Notes under the pieces: model-generated | What the model was told of the DNA's origin: nothing | Seen by the model: only the letters and a program-made list of their open reading frames with translations | The model's database searches: none | Position numbers and translations under genes: made by a program | Shown here: positions 53,153 through 64,000 of the stretch, piece after piece | Layout of the letters: the number at the start of each line of letters is the position of its first letter | How positions within the stretch are numbered: position 1 is the first letter of the stretch | Assembly (NCBI RefSeq): GCF_003026105.1 | Contig: NZ_PYNW01000005.1 | Span: 1 to 64,000, forward strand | DNA from: Photobacterium sp. GB-56 | Lineage (GTDB): Bacteria > Pseudomonadota > Gammaproteobacteria > Enterobacterales > Vibrionaceae | DNA: 64,000 bases | Direction: 5' to 3'

Positions 53153-53583
53153 ATGAATGATATTGATGAAATTACTTAGCATAAATTTATCAAAAGTTGT
53201 GTTGAATTATGAGTAATTAAAACGATTTATTCACAGTATTTTTATGTCATAAATAAAGTGAAATTAATAACTATTTAGAGTTAATAATTTCATTTTTTTT
53301 ATTTAACCTTATGATTCTTATTGTTTAATTTTTATTTGTATAAGTCACTCTTGTTATAAAAATACCCATGGAATACGTATCGTAAGGAGAAACAAATAGT
53401 CCCTATTATCCACAGAAGCTGTGTATAAGTCTGTGGGAAAAGCAGATAGGCTAGATTTGGTGCCGCCTCTGCTAAAGTCAAGAAGTTGTTAATGATAAAA
53501 ATAGTGTAATTGATGTCCAATTGATTTAGTTCAATATATAGACATAAAACTAAATTTTTCCTTAAAAGTTAGCATCTTTACTC
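53153..53583. other. Intergenic region with two DnaA boxes
   Basis: Between the protease and the lipoate-ligase-like gene there is no convincing gene; a 62-codon ORF at 53332-53520 (-) lacks a ribosome-binding site. It carries a perfect DnaA box TTATCCACA (53406-53414) and, in opposite orientation, TGTGTATAA (53420-53428; TTATACACA on the minus strand), five bases apart. Confidence 0.5.
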
Positions 53584-54576
53584 TTATGCAATTTCTTGTT
53601 GTAGCCATTCAGAAAGTGCCATCAACTCATCATAATCTTCTGAATGCGTGAGCAATAAGCCACAGACAATGGATATAACAGATTTGGCATTAAATGGATA
53701 ACCAATTGCCGCTTGACTTAGGTCATTCATCATATTGTGGTATTGGGTAGGCGCATCATAGTAGACTTTGGTGATCACTCCAGCATCAACATTCAATTTC
53801 AGTTCTACGTGTCCCCATGAAAATTCAGTTTCTAATGATTCAATAAAACTAGGTGATTGACCGTAATTCCAATCCCAACTTTTCAGACGATAAAAATTTG
53901 TACTAAATTCGAACCAATCGGGATGCTGGTTATTTACAATAACCGTATTTTCGACATCAAGCTTTAGTGTTTTTTGAATACTGTCACTAATGTAATGACA
54001 TAATTCATTATGTTCTAATGGACGAATATGTTGGTTAATAGAGGTATAAGATCGTTCAAGGTTTTGATGATTGAGAATAGAATAACGACTGTTCATGTAC
54101 TTTGATATATCAGCAAGAGAGGTATTTACTCTTAAAGTAGTATGAAAAAATAAATATTCTTCAGAGACTGATAGCGCAGTATTAGAAATTTTTCTATTTT
54201 CAACTAAGCATTCAAGATTGTCAGAGACTGCGATATCTATTTTCAATGGCTCAAATGTACCTATTAATATTTTTTCAATTAAGCATTGTGTTAAATAATG
54301 AGTAGGGCCGATTAACGCAATATTTGTGTGTGTTAAATCTTGATAGATAGCACCGCCAATTGTATGACGCCTGACAATGTTAATATTTTCACGACGAAGT
54401 AGCTTCGGCTTACATACACGCCAAGGATTTTGGTCTTTTCCTATATTAACAGAGCGCTGATTTTGCCATAAAAAAGCAATAATATTGTTGCCATTCGCTT
54501 GTTTCAGTAATGTTTCTTCAATCGCTTGATTGAAGCTTGGATCGGTTGATTCTGAATAATAGATAGACAGTTTCAT
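53584..54576 (-). CDS. Divergent lipoate-protein ligase A-like protein
   Basis: A 330-residue protein collinear with LplA: YYSESTDPSFNQAIEETLLKQ, the LWQNQRSVNIGKDQNPW strand and turn, RRHTIGGAIYQDLTHTN at the lipoyl-AMP loop, and NRKISNTALSV at the lysine position (Lys129). RLKSWDWNYGQSPSF and FSWGHVELKLNVDAG are in the C-terminal domain. The lipoate loop of LplA (RRSSGGGAVFHD) is altered here (RRHTIGGAIYQD), and GSAYR after the lysine is replaced by NTALS. The start at 54576 has AAGAGA upstream. It may act on another acyl substrate or be non-catalytic. Confidence 0.75.
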   Translation of the reverse strand: MKLSIYYSESTDPSFNQAIEETLLKQANGNNIIAFLWQNQRSVNIGKDQNPWRVCKPKLLRRENINIVRRHTIGGAIYQDLTHTNIALIGPTHYLTQCLIEKILIGTFEPLKIDIAVSDNLECLVENRKISNTALSVSEEYLFFHTTLRVNTSLADISKYMNSRYSILNHQNLERSYTSINQHIRPLEHNELCHYISDSIQKTLKLDVENTVIVNNQHPDWFEFSTNFYRLKSWDWNYGQSPSFIESLETEFSWGHVELKLNVDAGVITKVYYDAPTQYHNMMNDLSQAAIGYPFNAKSVISIVCGLLLTHSEDYDELMALSEWLQQEIA

Positions 54577-54916
54577 GAAATTATCTCTTATCATCAATCT
54601 TTGAATTATAAAAATACATTGTTGCATATACGCCAAGTTTAATTAAGTGAGATAACTAAAAATTAAAAGTATTTATATGAGGTACATCGCATTAGTTATT
54701 TTTAAATTTAAAAATACTGTCATTTAATACCAAATTGGAATTTAAACGGGATTTTATTAAAAATAATAAATACCTTTATCACTATTTAAATAATAAAGTG
54801 TGATCTTGATATTGATTCTGTTGTTAACTTTTTATTTAGAACCGCGAAATAAGTATATTCATACTTATCTTATTTAATCAGCTGCGGCGTGATTTAATCA
54901 TAAATAGAAGCATGTT
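54577..54916. other. Divergent spacer between lplA-like and MCP genes
   Basis: A 340-base AT-rich spacer, no gene seen. CGTGATTTAATCAT (54887-54900), with the dyad TGATTTAATCA at 54889-54899, lies just before the MCP start and is a possible operator. Confidence 0.4.
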
Positions 54917-56896
54917 ATGTCATTATCAATAGTACAGCGCACCATTGTCGGCTTTATAATAATGTTTATTCTTATTGCCGTAGTTGGAAGTATTAGTTAT
55001 ATCAATACCAGTCGAATCCATGATCGCCTTACTGATGTCACTGAGGTGTCGACACCTATGGTTACATCGGCAAGTCAATTACTCGCGAGCTTACGTGAAA
55101 ATCAGCTATCAGTTGTTGATTACCGTACGACTCAATCATCGAACTTATTAAATGAGCGAAAAGAGGCGGTATTACAGGCTCAACGTGAATTTAACACTGC
55201 AAAACAACAAGCATTGCAATATGCTGTTGATGAGGAAGCGAGACTAAAGCTATCAACGGCACTTGCTGCAGCTGATAAATTTTTTGAATTATCACAAAAA
55301 ACAATTAATGCGCATAATCAATGGATTGCTGTTAATGACCGATTGACAGAGCTTAATTTGTCGTTTCTTCGATTAGAAGATACTTATCAATGGTCTGCGA
55401 ATTTATTACTTCAACGTGCGAGTGTAAAACGCTCTTTAAGCAATCGAGCTGAACTTATTACCAGTGGTATTAGTCGTGACTTAAAAAATGTCCGTCGTGC
55501 TAATAAAAATACTAACTTTGAAAAACTAAGCCAAGTGCTTGCTAAAGATATTGAATTAGCAAAACAAGGTTTAGAGCGCATTAATGTACCTGAAGATGTG
55601 AAAGCGCGTTATGCGCGTAATTTACAACGCGTCCATGATTTAGCATTGGGTAAAACAGGATTACTGGCGGTTATGGCTGAAAATAACCAGCTAGAAAGTC
55701 AACTGTCAGCTTTGAATCAACAGTCTAATCAGCAAGTTGTTATTACTCAAACAGCACTTAATGATTATATGCAGTATGCGAGTAGCAATGCATATAATAG
55801 TCGAAATGCTGCTGATGCTGCAGCCAACCAAGCGACGTACAGTATTATTATTGCCTGTTTGGTTTCAGGTGTTATTGCTTTAATTATTGCCTTTACTACG
55901 GCAAAAAGTATCCACACGCCATTAGCACGTATTAATGCGGTATTACGTAAGATGACAGCGGGTGATATGACTCAACGTACTAATTACCAATCTCAGTGTG
56001 AATTTGGTGCGCTGTCTCGCTCAATCGACCAACTGTCTGAAAGTATGGCTGATATTCTCACCAAAATTAACGATGGCTCTTTACAACTAGTAACAGAGGC
56101 AAATAAAACCGCTGCTACAAGTGAACAGGCGATGAGCCGTGTTGAAGATCAAAAACAACGTACAGATCAAGTAGCCGCTGCTATTTCTGAATTAGAAGTC
56201 AGTGCGAAAGAAATTTCACGTTCATCAGATCTGACTGTGAATGAAGTCAATGAAGTAAATCAGGCTGCGCAACAAGGGCGAGACTTAGTATTTAATAGTC
56301 GAAACATCACAGAGCAACTATCGATTGATATTACTGAAGCGGTTGATATCACACGCAAATTAGAAAGCTTTACGGTGAATATAGGTAGTATCTTAGATGT
56401 TATCCGCGGCATTGCTGAGCAAACGAATTTATTGGCACTTAACGCGGCGATTGAGGCAGCACGTGCGGGTGAGCAAGGGCGTGGTTTTGCTGTCGTTGCT
56501 GATGAAGTCCGTGCTTTAGCAAATCGAACTCAACAATCAACAGAAGAAATAAATGAGATGATCGATAACCTTCAGCACAGCGCTGAAATGGTAACTAAGG
56601 TCATGGCGAGAAGTCATAAACAAACGGAGCAATGTGTTGAACAAACACGTTTGACAGATGAAACACTACAAACGATAGCTGATCGTATGCGCGTTATTCT
56701 TGAAATGGCAGAGCAAGTTGCTCATGCAACCGAAGAGCAAATTTCAGTGAGTCAAGATGTTGCTGAGCATATTAATGGGATTGCGAGTGTTGCTTACAAC
56801 GCAGAGTCAGAAGCGCGTGAGTCTGCAAACAGTAGTGAGTCGCTATCTAAACTAGCTGCAGAACAACGTCAATTGATTGAACGATTTAAGGTATAA
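54917..56896 (+). CDS. Methyl-accepting chemotaxis protein
   Basis: A 659-residue transmembrane receptor. Helix 1 is about residues 8-28, and a helical periplasmic sensor of about 280 residues follows. Helix 2 is about 308-328, then HAMP to about 383 and the cytoplasmic signalling coiled coil. The hairpin tip is [20 protein letters not shown] and [20 protein letters not shown], which binds CheA and CheW. There is no C-terminal pentapeptide for CheR tethering. The binding-protein gene begins two bases after the stop, so the receptor is likely to sense its ligand through that protein. Confidence 0.94.
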   Translation: MSLSIVQRTIVGFIIMFILIAVVGSISYINTSRIHDRLTDVTEVSTPMVTSASQLLASLRENQLSVVDYRTTQSSNLLNERKEAVLQAQREFNTAKQQALQYAVDEEARLKLSTALAAADKFFELSQKTINAHNQWIAVNDRLTELNLSFLRLEDTYQWSANLLLQRASVKRSLSNRAELITSGISRDLKNVRRANKNTNFEKLSQVLAKDIELAKQGLERINVPEDVKARYARNLQRVHDLALGKTGLLAVMAENNQLESQLSALNQQSNQQVVITQTALNDYMQYASSNAYNSRNAADAAANQATYSIIIACLVSGVIALIIAFTTAKSIHTPLARINAVLRKMTAGDMTQRTNYQSQCEFGALSRSIDQLSESMADILTKINDGSLQLVTEANKTAATSEQAMSRVEDQKQRTDQVAAAISELEVSAKEISRSSDLTVNEVNEVNQAAQQGRDLVFNSRNITEQLSIDITEAVDITRKLESFTVNIGSILDVIRGIAEQTNLLALNAAIEAARAGEQGRGFAVVADEVRALANRTQQSTEEINEMIDNLQHSAEMVTKVMARSHKQTEQCVEQTRLTDETLQTIADRMRVILEMAEQVAHATEEQISVSQDVAEHINGIASVAYNAESEARESANSSESLSKLAAEQRQLIERFKV

Positions 56897-56898
56897 AT

Positions 56899-58245
56899 AT
56901 GAAACAGAGAATGGCTTCCCCTTTTTATACAAAGGTTCAATCAACCTTATGTCGCAGTTTTGTTATTAGTGGTATCGCGTTAGCTGGTCTTTCACCACTA
57001 TCGGTAACTGCACAACAGTATGATTCCTCATTAAAAGGTACTGTATTGGTTGATTCTTGGCGACAAGATGATGCGATTTGGAAAGATAAAATAATTCCAG
57101 CATTTAATAAGCATTACCCGAATATTAAAATCACCTATCGCTCACCAGAAGGGTTGACCTCATTTCTTGATGATTTGAATACCAATCTTGCCAATGGTAA
57201 TGCTGGCGACTTGATTGCCTGTCGTCCATTTGATGGTTCGTTAAAGCTGTTTACGCAGGGGCACCTTAGCGATATTACAGAAATGGCTGGGATGGAGAAC
57301 TTCCCGAGCTTTGCATTAAGCCCTTGGCAAACTGATTCAGGTGCACAGACCTTCTGTTTGCCTATGGCCTCTGTAATCCATGGTTTTTTCTACAATAAAG
57401 ATGCATTTAAAAAACTCGATTTAAGTGTACCTAAAACAACGGCTGAGTTTAATCATGTGTTGAATATGATTAAAAACAGTGGTCAGTATGTGCCTTTAGC
57501 AATAGGCACGAATGATAAATGGGAAGCCAGTACGATGGGCTTTCAAAATATAGGCCCTAATTACTGGAAGGGCGAAGATGGACGATTAGGGTTGATTAAT
57601 GGCACTGAGCGTTTTGATTCACCAAAATACCGACAAGTATTTCAGGAATTAGCGAATTGGAATAAGTTTTTAGGCAATGGTTATCAGACACGTAAATATG
57701 CCGATTCCATTGAATTGTTCAAAACAGGGAAGGCGGCTATTTATCCTGCTGGCTCTTGGGATATCAGCACCTTTACAGGCCAGCTAGATTTTGGCGTATT
57801 TCCACCTCCAGTAGAAAATCGCGGTGATGAATGTTATTTCAGCGATCATACTGATATTGGTATAGGGTTAAATACTAAAGCACAGAATAATCCAGCGGCA
57901 AAAGCGTTACTAGAATGGATGACAACGGCGGAGTATGCTGAGTTATTGACTAACTCTATTCCTGGTTTCTTCTCATTATCTAACCATTTCTTTGAAGTTG
58001 AAAACCCGATAGCGAAAGAAATGATGGGATGGCGTAATGAGTGTGATTCTACTATTCGAAGTGCAGCGCAGATTTTATCTCGAGGTAAACAGAGTTTTGA
58101 GGCTCAAATCGACCAAACCAGTGTTGCTGTGTTAAATGGTACAATGACACCAGAACAAGCTACACAGTTAGTTCAGGCGGGGTTAGATTCATGGTATGTG
58201 CCACAAAGAGAAGCAAAAGTTGCAAGCTTAATTTGCCAAGAATAA
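56899..58245 (+). CDS. Periplasmic sugar-type solute-binding protein (family 1)
   Basis: A 448-residue exported protein with a signal peptide (cleavage after VTA-QQ) and the two-lobed binding-protein fold: GTVLVDSWRQDDAIWKDKIIPAFNKHYPNI, FCLPMASVIHGFFYNKDAF (ligand-lobe strand), and FKTGKAAIYPAGSWDISTF (hinge). It resembles carbohydrate-binding proteins of ABC family 1 (MalE-like). No permease or ATPase gene lies nearby, so its main duty here may be to present ligand to the MCP. The sugar is unknown. AAGGT precedes the ATG. Confidence 0.9.
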   Translation: MKQRMASPFYTKVQSTLCRSFVISGIALAGLSPLSVTAQQYDSSLKGTVLVDSWRQDDAIWKDKIIPAFNKHYPNIKITYRSPEGLTSFLDDLNTNLANGNAGDLIACRPFDGSLKLFTQGHLSDITEMAGMENFPSFALSPWQTDSGAQTFCLPMASVIHGFFYNKDAFKKLDLSVPKTTAEFNHVLNMIKNSGQYVPLAIGTNDKWEASTMGFQNIGPNYWKGEDGRLGLINGTERFDSPKYRQVFQELANWNKFLGNGYQTRKYADSIELFKTGKAAIYPAGSWDISTFTGQLDFGVFPPPVENRGDECYFSDHTDIGIGLNTKAQNNPAAKALLEWMTTAEYAELLTNSIPGFFSLSNHFFEVENPIAKEMMGWRNECDSTIRSAAQILSRGKQSFEAQIDQTSVAVLNGTMTPEQATQLVQAGLDSWYVPQREAKVASLICQE

Positions 58246-58264
58246 TCAGATAAGCGTATTAAAA

Positions 58265-58297
58265 GCGATGCTCTAGAGATAGAGCATCGTTTTTTTG
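58265..58297 (+). terminator. Terminator after the binding-protein gene
   Basis: GCGATGCTCT (58265-58274) pairs with AGAGCATCGT (58281-58290), followed by seven T residues. Confidence 0.88.
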
Positions 58298-58406
58298 TTT
58301 GTAGCGGTAAGTTCTTAATTTTTCTTAATAGGATAGATGTTATAGCTATTGTTATCTGTTTAGCAGGTGATTAATATGCACATTCATTGTGTTTAGGTGT
58401 TGTATT

Positions 58407-59072
58407 GTGTCTAAGATATTAGTGGTTGATGATGACGTACAATTATGTGTGTTATTAACTGAAGTTCTCGAAGATGAAGGTCATGAAGTTAGTTGCGTTC
58501 ATTGTGGTGAATCTGCGTTAACATACCTTCAATCAACAGGTGTAGATCTGATATTGCTGGATGTAATGTTACCTACTCTTGACGGTATGCAGGTTGCTCG
58601 CCGTATTTGTCAGCGTTTTGCAACGCCAATCCTTATGCTTACAGCACTAGGAGATGAAGCAACGATGCTTGATGGTTTGCAAGCTGGCGCTGATCAGTTC
58701 TTGGTTAAACCATTTAAAGTTGATGAATTGCTAGTACGTATATCGGCAATCTTACGAAGAGTGGGACTAGAGCGCCAGCGCCATTGTTTGCCCTCAACAT
58801 CGGTGGAATTAGAAAGTCAGCTTTCTCGCTTACCGTTAACTGGTACAGAGCTCGATTTACTTAAATACTTAATTAAGAATAACGATATTGTCGTCTCAAA
58901 AGCCACATTACAAAAAGATGTTTTGAAGAAAGAGCTTAGCCCGTTTGATCGTAACCTTGATATGCATATCAGTAATATACGTCGTAAAATGGTGTTAGCA
59001 GGAATGTCTAAACAGCACATTAAAACAGTGCGTGGGAGAGGGTATAGTTACTCTTCATGTGTTTCGGAGTAA
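58407..59072 (+). CDS. CpxR-like OmpR-family response regulator
   Basis: A 221-residue regulator: receiver domain with DDD (8-10), phospho-acceptor Asp52 in LLDVMLPTLDG, and KPFKVDELLVRI. The winged-helix DNA-binding domain (about 125-221) ends HIKTVRGRGYSYS. The start is most likely the GTG at 58407, giving MSKILVVDDD, with TAGG nine bases upstream. The pattern resembles CpxR. The likely partner kinase is at 59983 on the same strand, separated by a lipoprotein gene on the opposite strand. Confidence 0.9.
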   Translation: MSKILVVDDDVQLCVLLTEVLEDEGHEVSCVHCGESALTYLQSTGVDLILLDVMLPTLDGMQVARRICQRFATPILMLTALGDEATMLDGLQAGADQFLVKPFKVDELLVRISAILRRVGLERQRHCLPSTSVELESQLSRLPLTGTELDLLKYLIKNNDIVVSKATLQKDVLKKELSPFDRNLDMHISNIRRKMVLAGMSKQHIKTVRGRGYSYSSCVSE

Positions 59073-59092
59073 TTCGTTTTCTTCAAATATAA

Positions 59093-59123
59093 AAAATAAG
59101 ACGATACTCGATCGTCTTATTTT
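59093..59123. terminator. Bidirectional terminator
   Basis: AAAATAAGACGAT (59093-59105) pairs with ATCGTCTTATTTT (59111-59123). It lies between the convergent regulator and lipoprotein genes. Confidence 0.88.
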
Positions 59124-59147
59124 TCGGCTTAGATAATAGAGCCATCA

Positions 59148-59783
59148 TTAATTCTTTAATACACGATTATCGCTAAAAGTGAGTAATTCAAGATTAAAAG
59201 GGGTCGCTTGCAGCTTAGGGTACTGCTGAGAAAATAATGTTTCATCACGTTGTTGATCATAACTATGCTGTAAATAGCCATAGCCACTTGGATACTCAAG
59301 ATTCCAAAGTTCACTTTTCGCTATACGGCTAACGGCAAGAAACTGTCCAATATAGCTGGCTTGGTTGGCAGTAATTGAAAATGTAACATCCATTTTACCT
59401 ATGTTTTTGGATATCAGCGTTTTATTACCATCTGACCCTTCAAGTTGAATACTGAAAATTTCGTATTGTCCTACAGGTAACTCAATATTAAACAAATGAC
59501 CGCTAATTGTTGAATCCTCAAAATGTCCATCTTCATTGTTATTGGTGATCGTAATAATATTACCCTCTCCAATACTCAATTTATTGCTATTTAGAGGGCG
59601 AATGTTAATCGTTGTGAGCAGGTTTTTACCTGTTTTCGGCCATTCGGTATTAGCACCCAGAGTACCAACAAGATAACCTGTGGCTTGATTATTCTCATAA
59701 ACAGAATCAGGAACAGAGACTTGTAAACCTGATGAACAGCCGACTAATAATAATGTCAGTAAACAAATAATGGTCTTCATCAT
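59148..59783 (-). CDS. Predicted lipoprotein between regulator and kinase
   Basis: A 211-residue protein with a lipoprotein signal and lipobox LLVGC (Cys16). The mature part reads as a beta-sandwich with repeated strands (TINIRPLNSNKLSIG, YEIFSIQLEGSDG and MDVTFSITANQASYIGQFLAVSR). No family recognised. It stands on the opposite strand between response regulator and kinase, and its start faces the kinase promoter region. It may be a target of, or accessory to, the two-component system; this is inference from position. Confidence 0.65.
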   Translation of the reverse strand: MMKTIICLLTLLLVGCSSGLQVSVPDSVYENNQATGYLVGTLGANTEWPKTGKNLLTTINIRPLNSNKLSIGEGNIITITNNNEDGHFEDSTISGHLFNIELPVGQYEIFSIQLEGSDGNKTLISKNIGKMDVTFSITANQASYIGQFLAVSRIAKSELWNLEYPSGYGYLQHSYDQQRDETLFSQQYPKLQATPFNLELLTFSDNRVLKN

Positions 59784-59982
59784 AGAACTTCCTTTTGCTG
59801 TGATGAATAGAGTTAAGAAGCATAATGTTAAATGAGTAAAATGCTAAGAAATAAACGCCATAACTATTGTCATGTAAAAATACAGTATCGTCTATCTGTG
59901 ACGTGTTTTTTGTGACTAGGATAGGCTGAATTGCTAGTTACTATAGATAAAAAGAGAAGCAAGTGTTTAGGAGTATAAACAA

Positions 59983-61386
59983 GTGAATGTTTCTAAAGTG
60001 ATACAAGGAAAGCATCGACTTCCTTTGCATAAGCAAAGCTTAGTTTTCCGACTTTTTTCTTATTTTACCGTAGGCTTACTGGTCATATTAGGGCTTCAGA
60101 ATTTAGCAGAGGTCGCTTTAGTCAAAACATTGTTACATGTCCCGCAACAGGTTCAGCAAGACATTTTGAAGATGGCAGCAGAAGTTGAACCTTTAGCTGA
60201 AAACGGTGATCCGCAGCGACTTGCTGAGTGGGAGAGTAAACAAAAATATTATGCTTTTGTACTTTACAGTGATAACAAAGAGATAAGTACCCGAATAATG
60301 CATCCTCATTTTAAGTTTAAACTTAAATATGCTCGACCATTGAATTCAATTTTAGATTCTCGTGTTAATCAACCCATTTTTACGATACCTCTAAAAAATG
60401 GTAATAAATTGGTGGTTCAGTTACCTCATGAATTACACCCGGCCAAAAATTTTTCTTTGTATTTTGGTTTAATACAGGTAGTGATTGCGATTCTGATCAC
60501 CTTAATGTTTTCATTAATTATCGCACGCTATTTGCAGCGACCATTAGATACTTTAAGACACGCGAGTCGTTCTTTAGCTAATGGTGACTTTTCAGTGCGT
60601 GTCGCTCATGTTATGGGAGAGAAAGTAAAAGAGTTTAATGAATTAGCGACAGATTTCGATAACATGGCAAATCAAATACAATTGCTAACAGAGAAACAAC
60701 GGCGTTTAATTCGTGATGTTTCTCATGAACTTCGAACGCCTTTGGCTAGACATAATTTATCATTGCATTTAATCCGAAAGCGTACCTCATCTGAACATTT
60801 GCATTTAGTGGATCGGTTAGAGCAAGAATCAGAAGAGATGAATGAACTCGTCACAGAAATCCTTGAATTTAGTCAATTTGAAAATGCAAAAGCGAATATC
60901 AAGCTTATTCCTGTCGACGTCCAAACTTTTTGTGATTCAACGGTTGAACAATGTTTACAGCTAAAAGCGCATGGCCAATCGATCATTAAAGATATTGATA
61001 GAGCACTGCCAATGGTTCAGACCGATACGCGATTATTAGTACGAGCAATTAAAAATTTAATAGGTAATGCGATTAAATATGCTGGAAGTGAAGCCAATAT
61101 TATCATTCATACCAGTATAAGAAATAACGCGGATCAGTCTTATGTTGTTGTATCGGTTTCAGATGATGGTGATGGGATCCCTGAGCAACATTTAAAACAT
61201 ATCTTTGATCCGTTCACGCGCATAGAGGGTGCACGAGATAAACAATCTGGGGGTTATGGTTTGGGGCTCGCCATTGTAAAGGAAGCGATGCTAGTCACTG
61301 GAGGACAAGTAGAAGCGGGTCGTTCAGTTGAGGGAGGTTTAAAAATATCGTTATTGTTACCGATTATAGAAACAATAAAAAAGTAG
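59983..61386 (+). CDS. CpxA-like sensor histidine kinase
   Basis: A 467-residue kinase with a membrane helix (about 27-47), a periplasmic domain of roughly 110 residues and a second helix (about 158-178). HAMP (to about 235) is followed by the H-box RDVSHELRTPLARHN with His248. The ATPase domain has NLIGNAIKYAG, SDDGDGIPEQ, FDPFTRIEG and GGYGLGLAIVKEAM. Start is a GTG with AGGAG nine bases upstream. It is the likely cognate of the regulator at 58407. The stimulus is unknown. Confidence 0.9.
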   Translation: MNVSKVIQGKHRLPLHKQSLVFRLFSYFTVGLLVILGLQNLAEVALVKTLLHVPQQVQQDILKMAAEVEPLAENGDPQRLAEWESKQKYYAFVLYSDNKEISTRIMHPHFKFKLKYARPLNSILDSRVNQPIFTIPLKNGNKLVVQLPHELHPAKNFSLYFGLIQVVIAILITLMFSLIIARYLQRPLDTLRHASRSLANGDFSVRVAHVMGEKVKEFNELATDFDNMANQIQLLTEKQRRLIRDVSHELRTPLARHNLSLHLIRKRTSSEHLHLVDRLEQESEEMNELVTEILEFSQFENAKANIKLIPVDVQTFCDSTVEQCLQLKAHGQSIIKDIDRALPMVQTDTRLLVRAIKNLIGNAIKYAGSEANIIIHTSIRNNADQSYVVVSVSDDGDGIPEQHLKHIFDPFTRIEGARDKQSGGYGLGLAIVKEAMLVTGGQVEAGRSVEGGLKISLLLPIIETIKK

Positions 61387-61406
61387 CCTCAAGATAAAAA
61401 CATAAG

Positions 61407-61438
61407 AGTGATATCCTTTCTGGCTATCACTTTTTTTT
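61407..61438 (+). terminator. Terminator of the kinase gene
   Basis: AGTGATA (61407-61413) pairs with TATCACT (61425-61431), followed by a run of T residues, 20 bases after the stop. Confidence 0.8.

Positions 61439-64000
<2,562 letters not shown>

Noticed and set aside
53406..53428. Paired DnaA boxes read as a replication origin
   Set aside because: Only two boxes, no AT-rich unwinding element arranged with them, and no dnaA, gidA or replication gene nearby.
53332..53520. 62-codon minus-strand ORF in the spacer by the DnaA boxes
   Set aside because: No ribosome-binding site, no recognisable protein, and it runs through the DnaA boxes; probably chance.

Overview
The window looks like a stretch of chromosome from a marine gamma-proteobacterium of the Vibrionaceae, most likely Photobacterium. 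The grounds are an AT-rich genome, TTA-rich codon use, a KtrAB Na+-dependent K+ system, GlyGly-CTERM secreted trypsins, an SgrR-family regulator, a PhoPQ/VprAB-type sensor pair and a liu/ivd branched-chain catabolic cluster. No rRNA, tRNA, CRISPR array or complete prophage is visible. The species call is inference from gene content, since no database search could be run.

Layout. 1-125 is the 3' end (domains V and VI) of a group II intron whose remainder lies to the left. 0.27-9.4 kb holds small envelope and stress genes: a DUF3955-like membrane protein, an LprI-like secreted protein, an NAD(P)-binding protein, a lipoprotein, a LysR/GST divergent pair, a decayed NIPSNAP pseudogene, DUF3291, a GNAT acetyltransferase, YibE/F and a large 5'-nucleotidase lipoprotein. 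9.5-16 kb has cutA, an MTHFR-like flavoprotein behind a hairpin leader, a Cys-rich secreted protein, a tyrosine phosphatase, a flavodoxin, a lipase and an SgrR-family regulator with a possible divergent sRNA. 16-21 kb has a DUF2975/HTH pair, two Opp/Dpp-type ATPases without permeases behind a Fur-box-like site, and L-threonine aldolase. 21-27 kb has a PepSY/PhoP-like/PhoQ-like operon, a parvulin with an insertion, YebE-like DUF533 and several small envelope proteins.

27.7-36.3 kb is a leucine/branched-chain catabolic region. liuR-liuA-liuB-liuC-liuE run leftward, and a thiolase, a 3-hydroxyisobutyryl-CoA hydrolase-like protein and an SDR run rightward. A palindrome in the divergent spacer is a likely LiuR operator. 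liuD, the biotin subunit of methylcrotonyl-CoA carboxylase, is absent. A 34-residue membrane peptide gene follows. 36.5-50.3 kb has a VirK/DUF535 protein, ktrBA, a 1-kb gene-free gap, VanZ-like, an FMN reductase/LysR pair, speG, a Tat-exported phospholipase C, a GST, an aldehyde dehydrogenase with RDD, and a PhnA-domain protein.

50.6-64 kb has two tandem GlyGly-CTERM trypsins with a nested inverted repeat between them, a divergent lipoate-ligase-like gene, and a sensory cluster. The cluster contains a methyl-accepting chemotaxis protein (MCP), a periplasmic sugar-type binding protein starting 2 nt later, a CpxR-like regulator, an opposite-strand lipoprotein and a CpxA-like kinase. katG, cut off by the window edge about ten codons before its expected end, closes the window behind a perfect FNR-type palindrome. 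The loci most worth following are the permease-less sensory cluster, the Fur-box ATPases, the SgrS-like candidate, the group II intron end and the NIPSNAP pseudogene.
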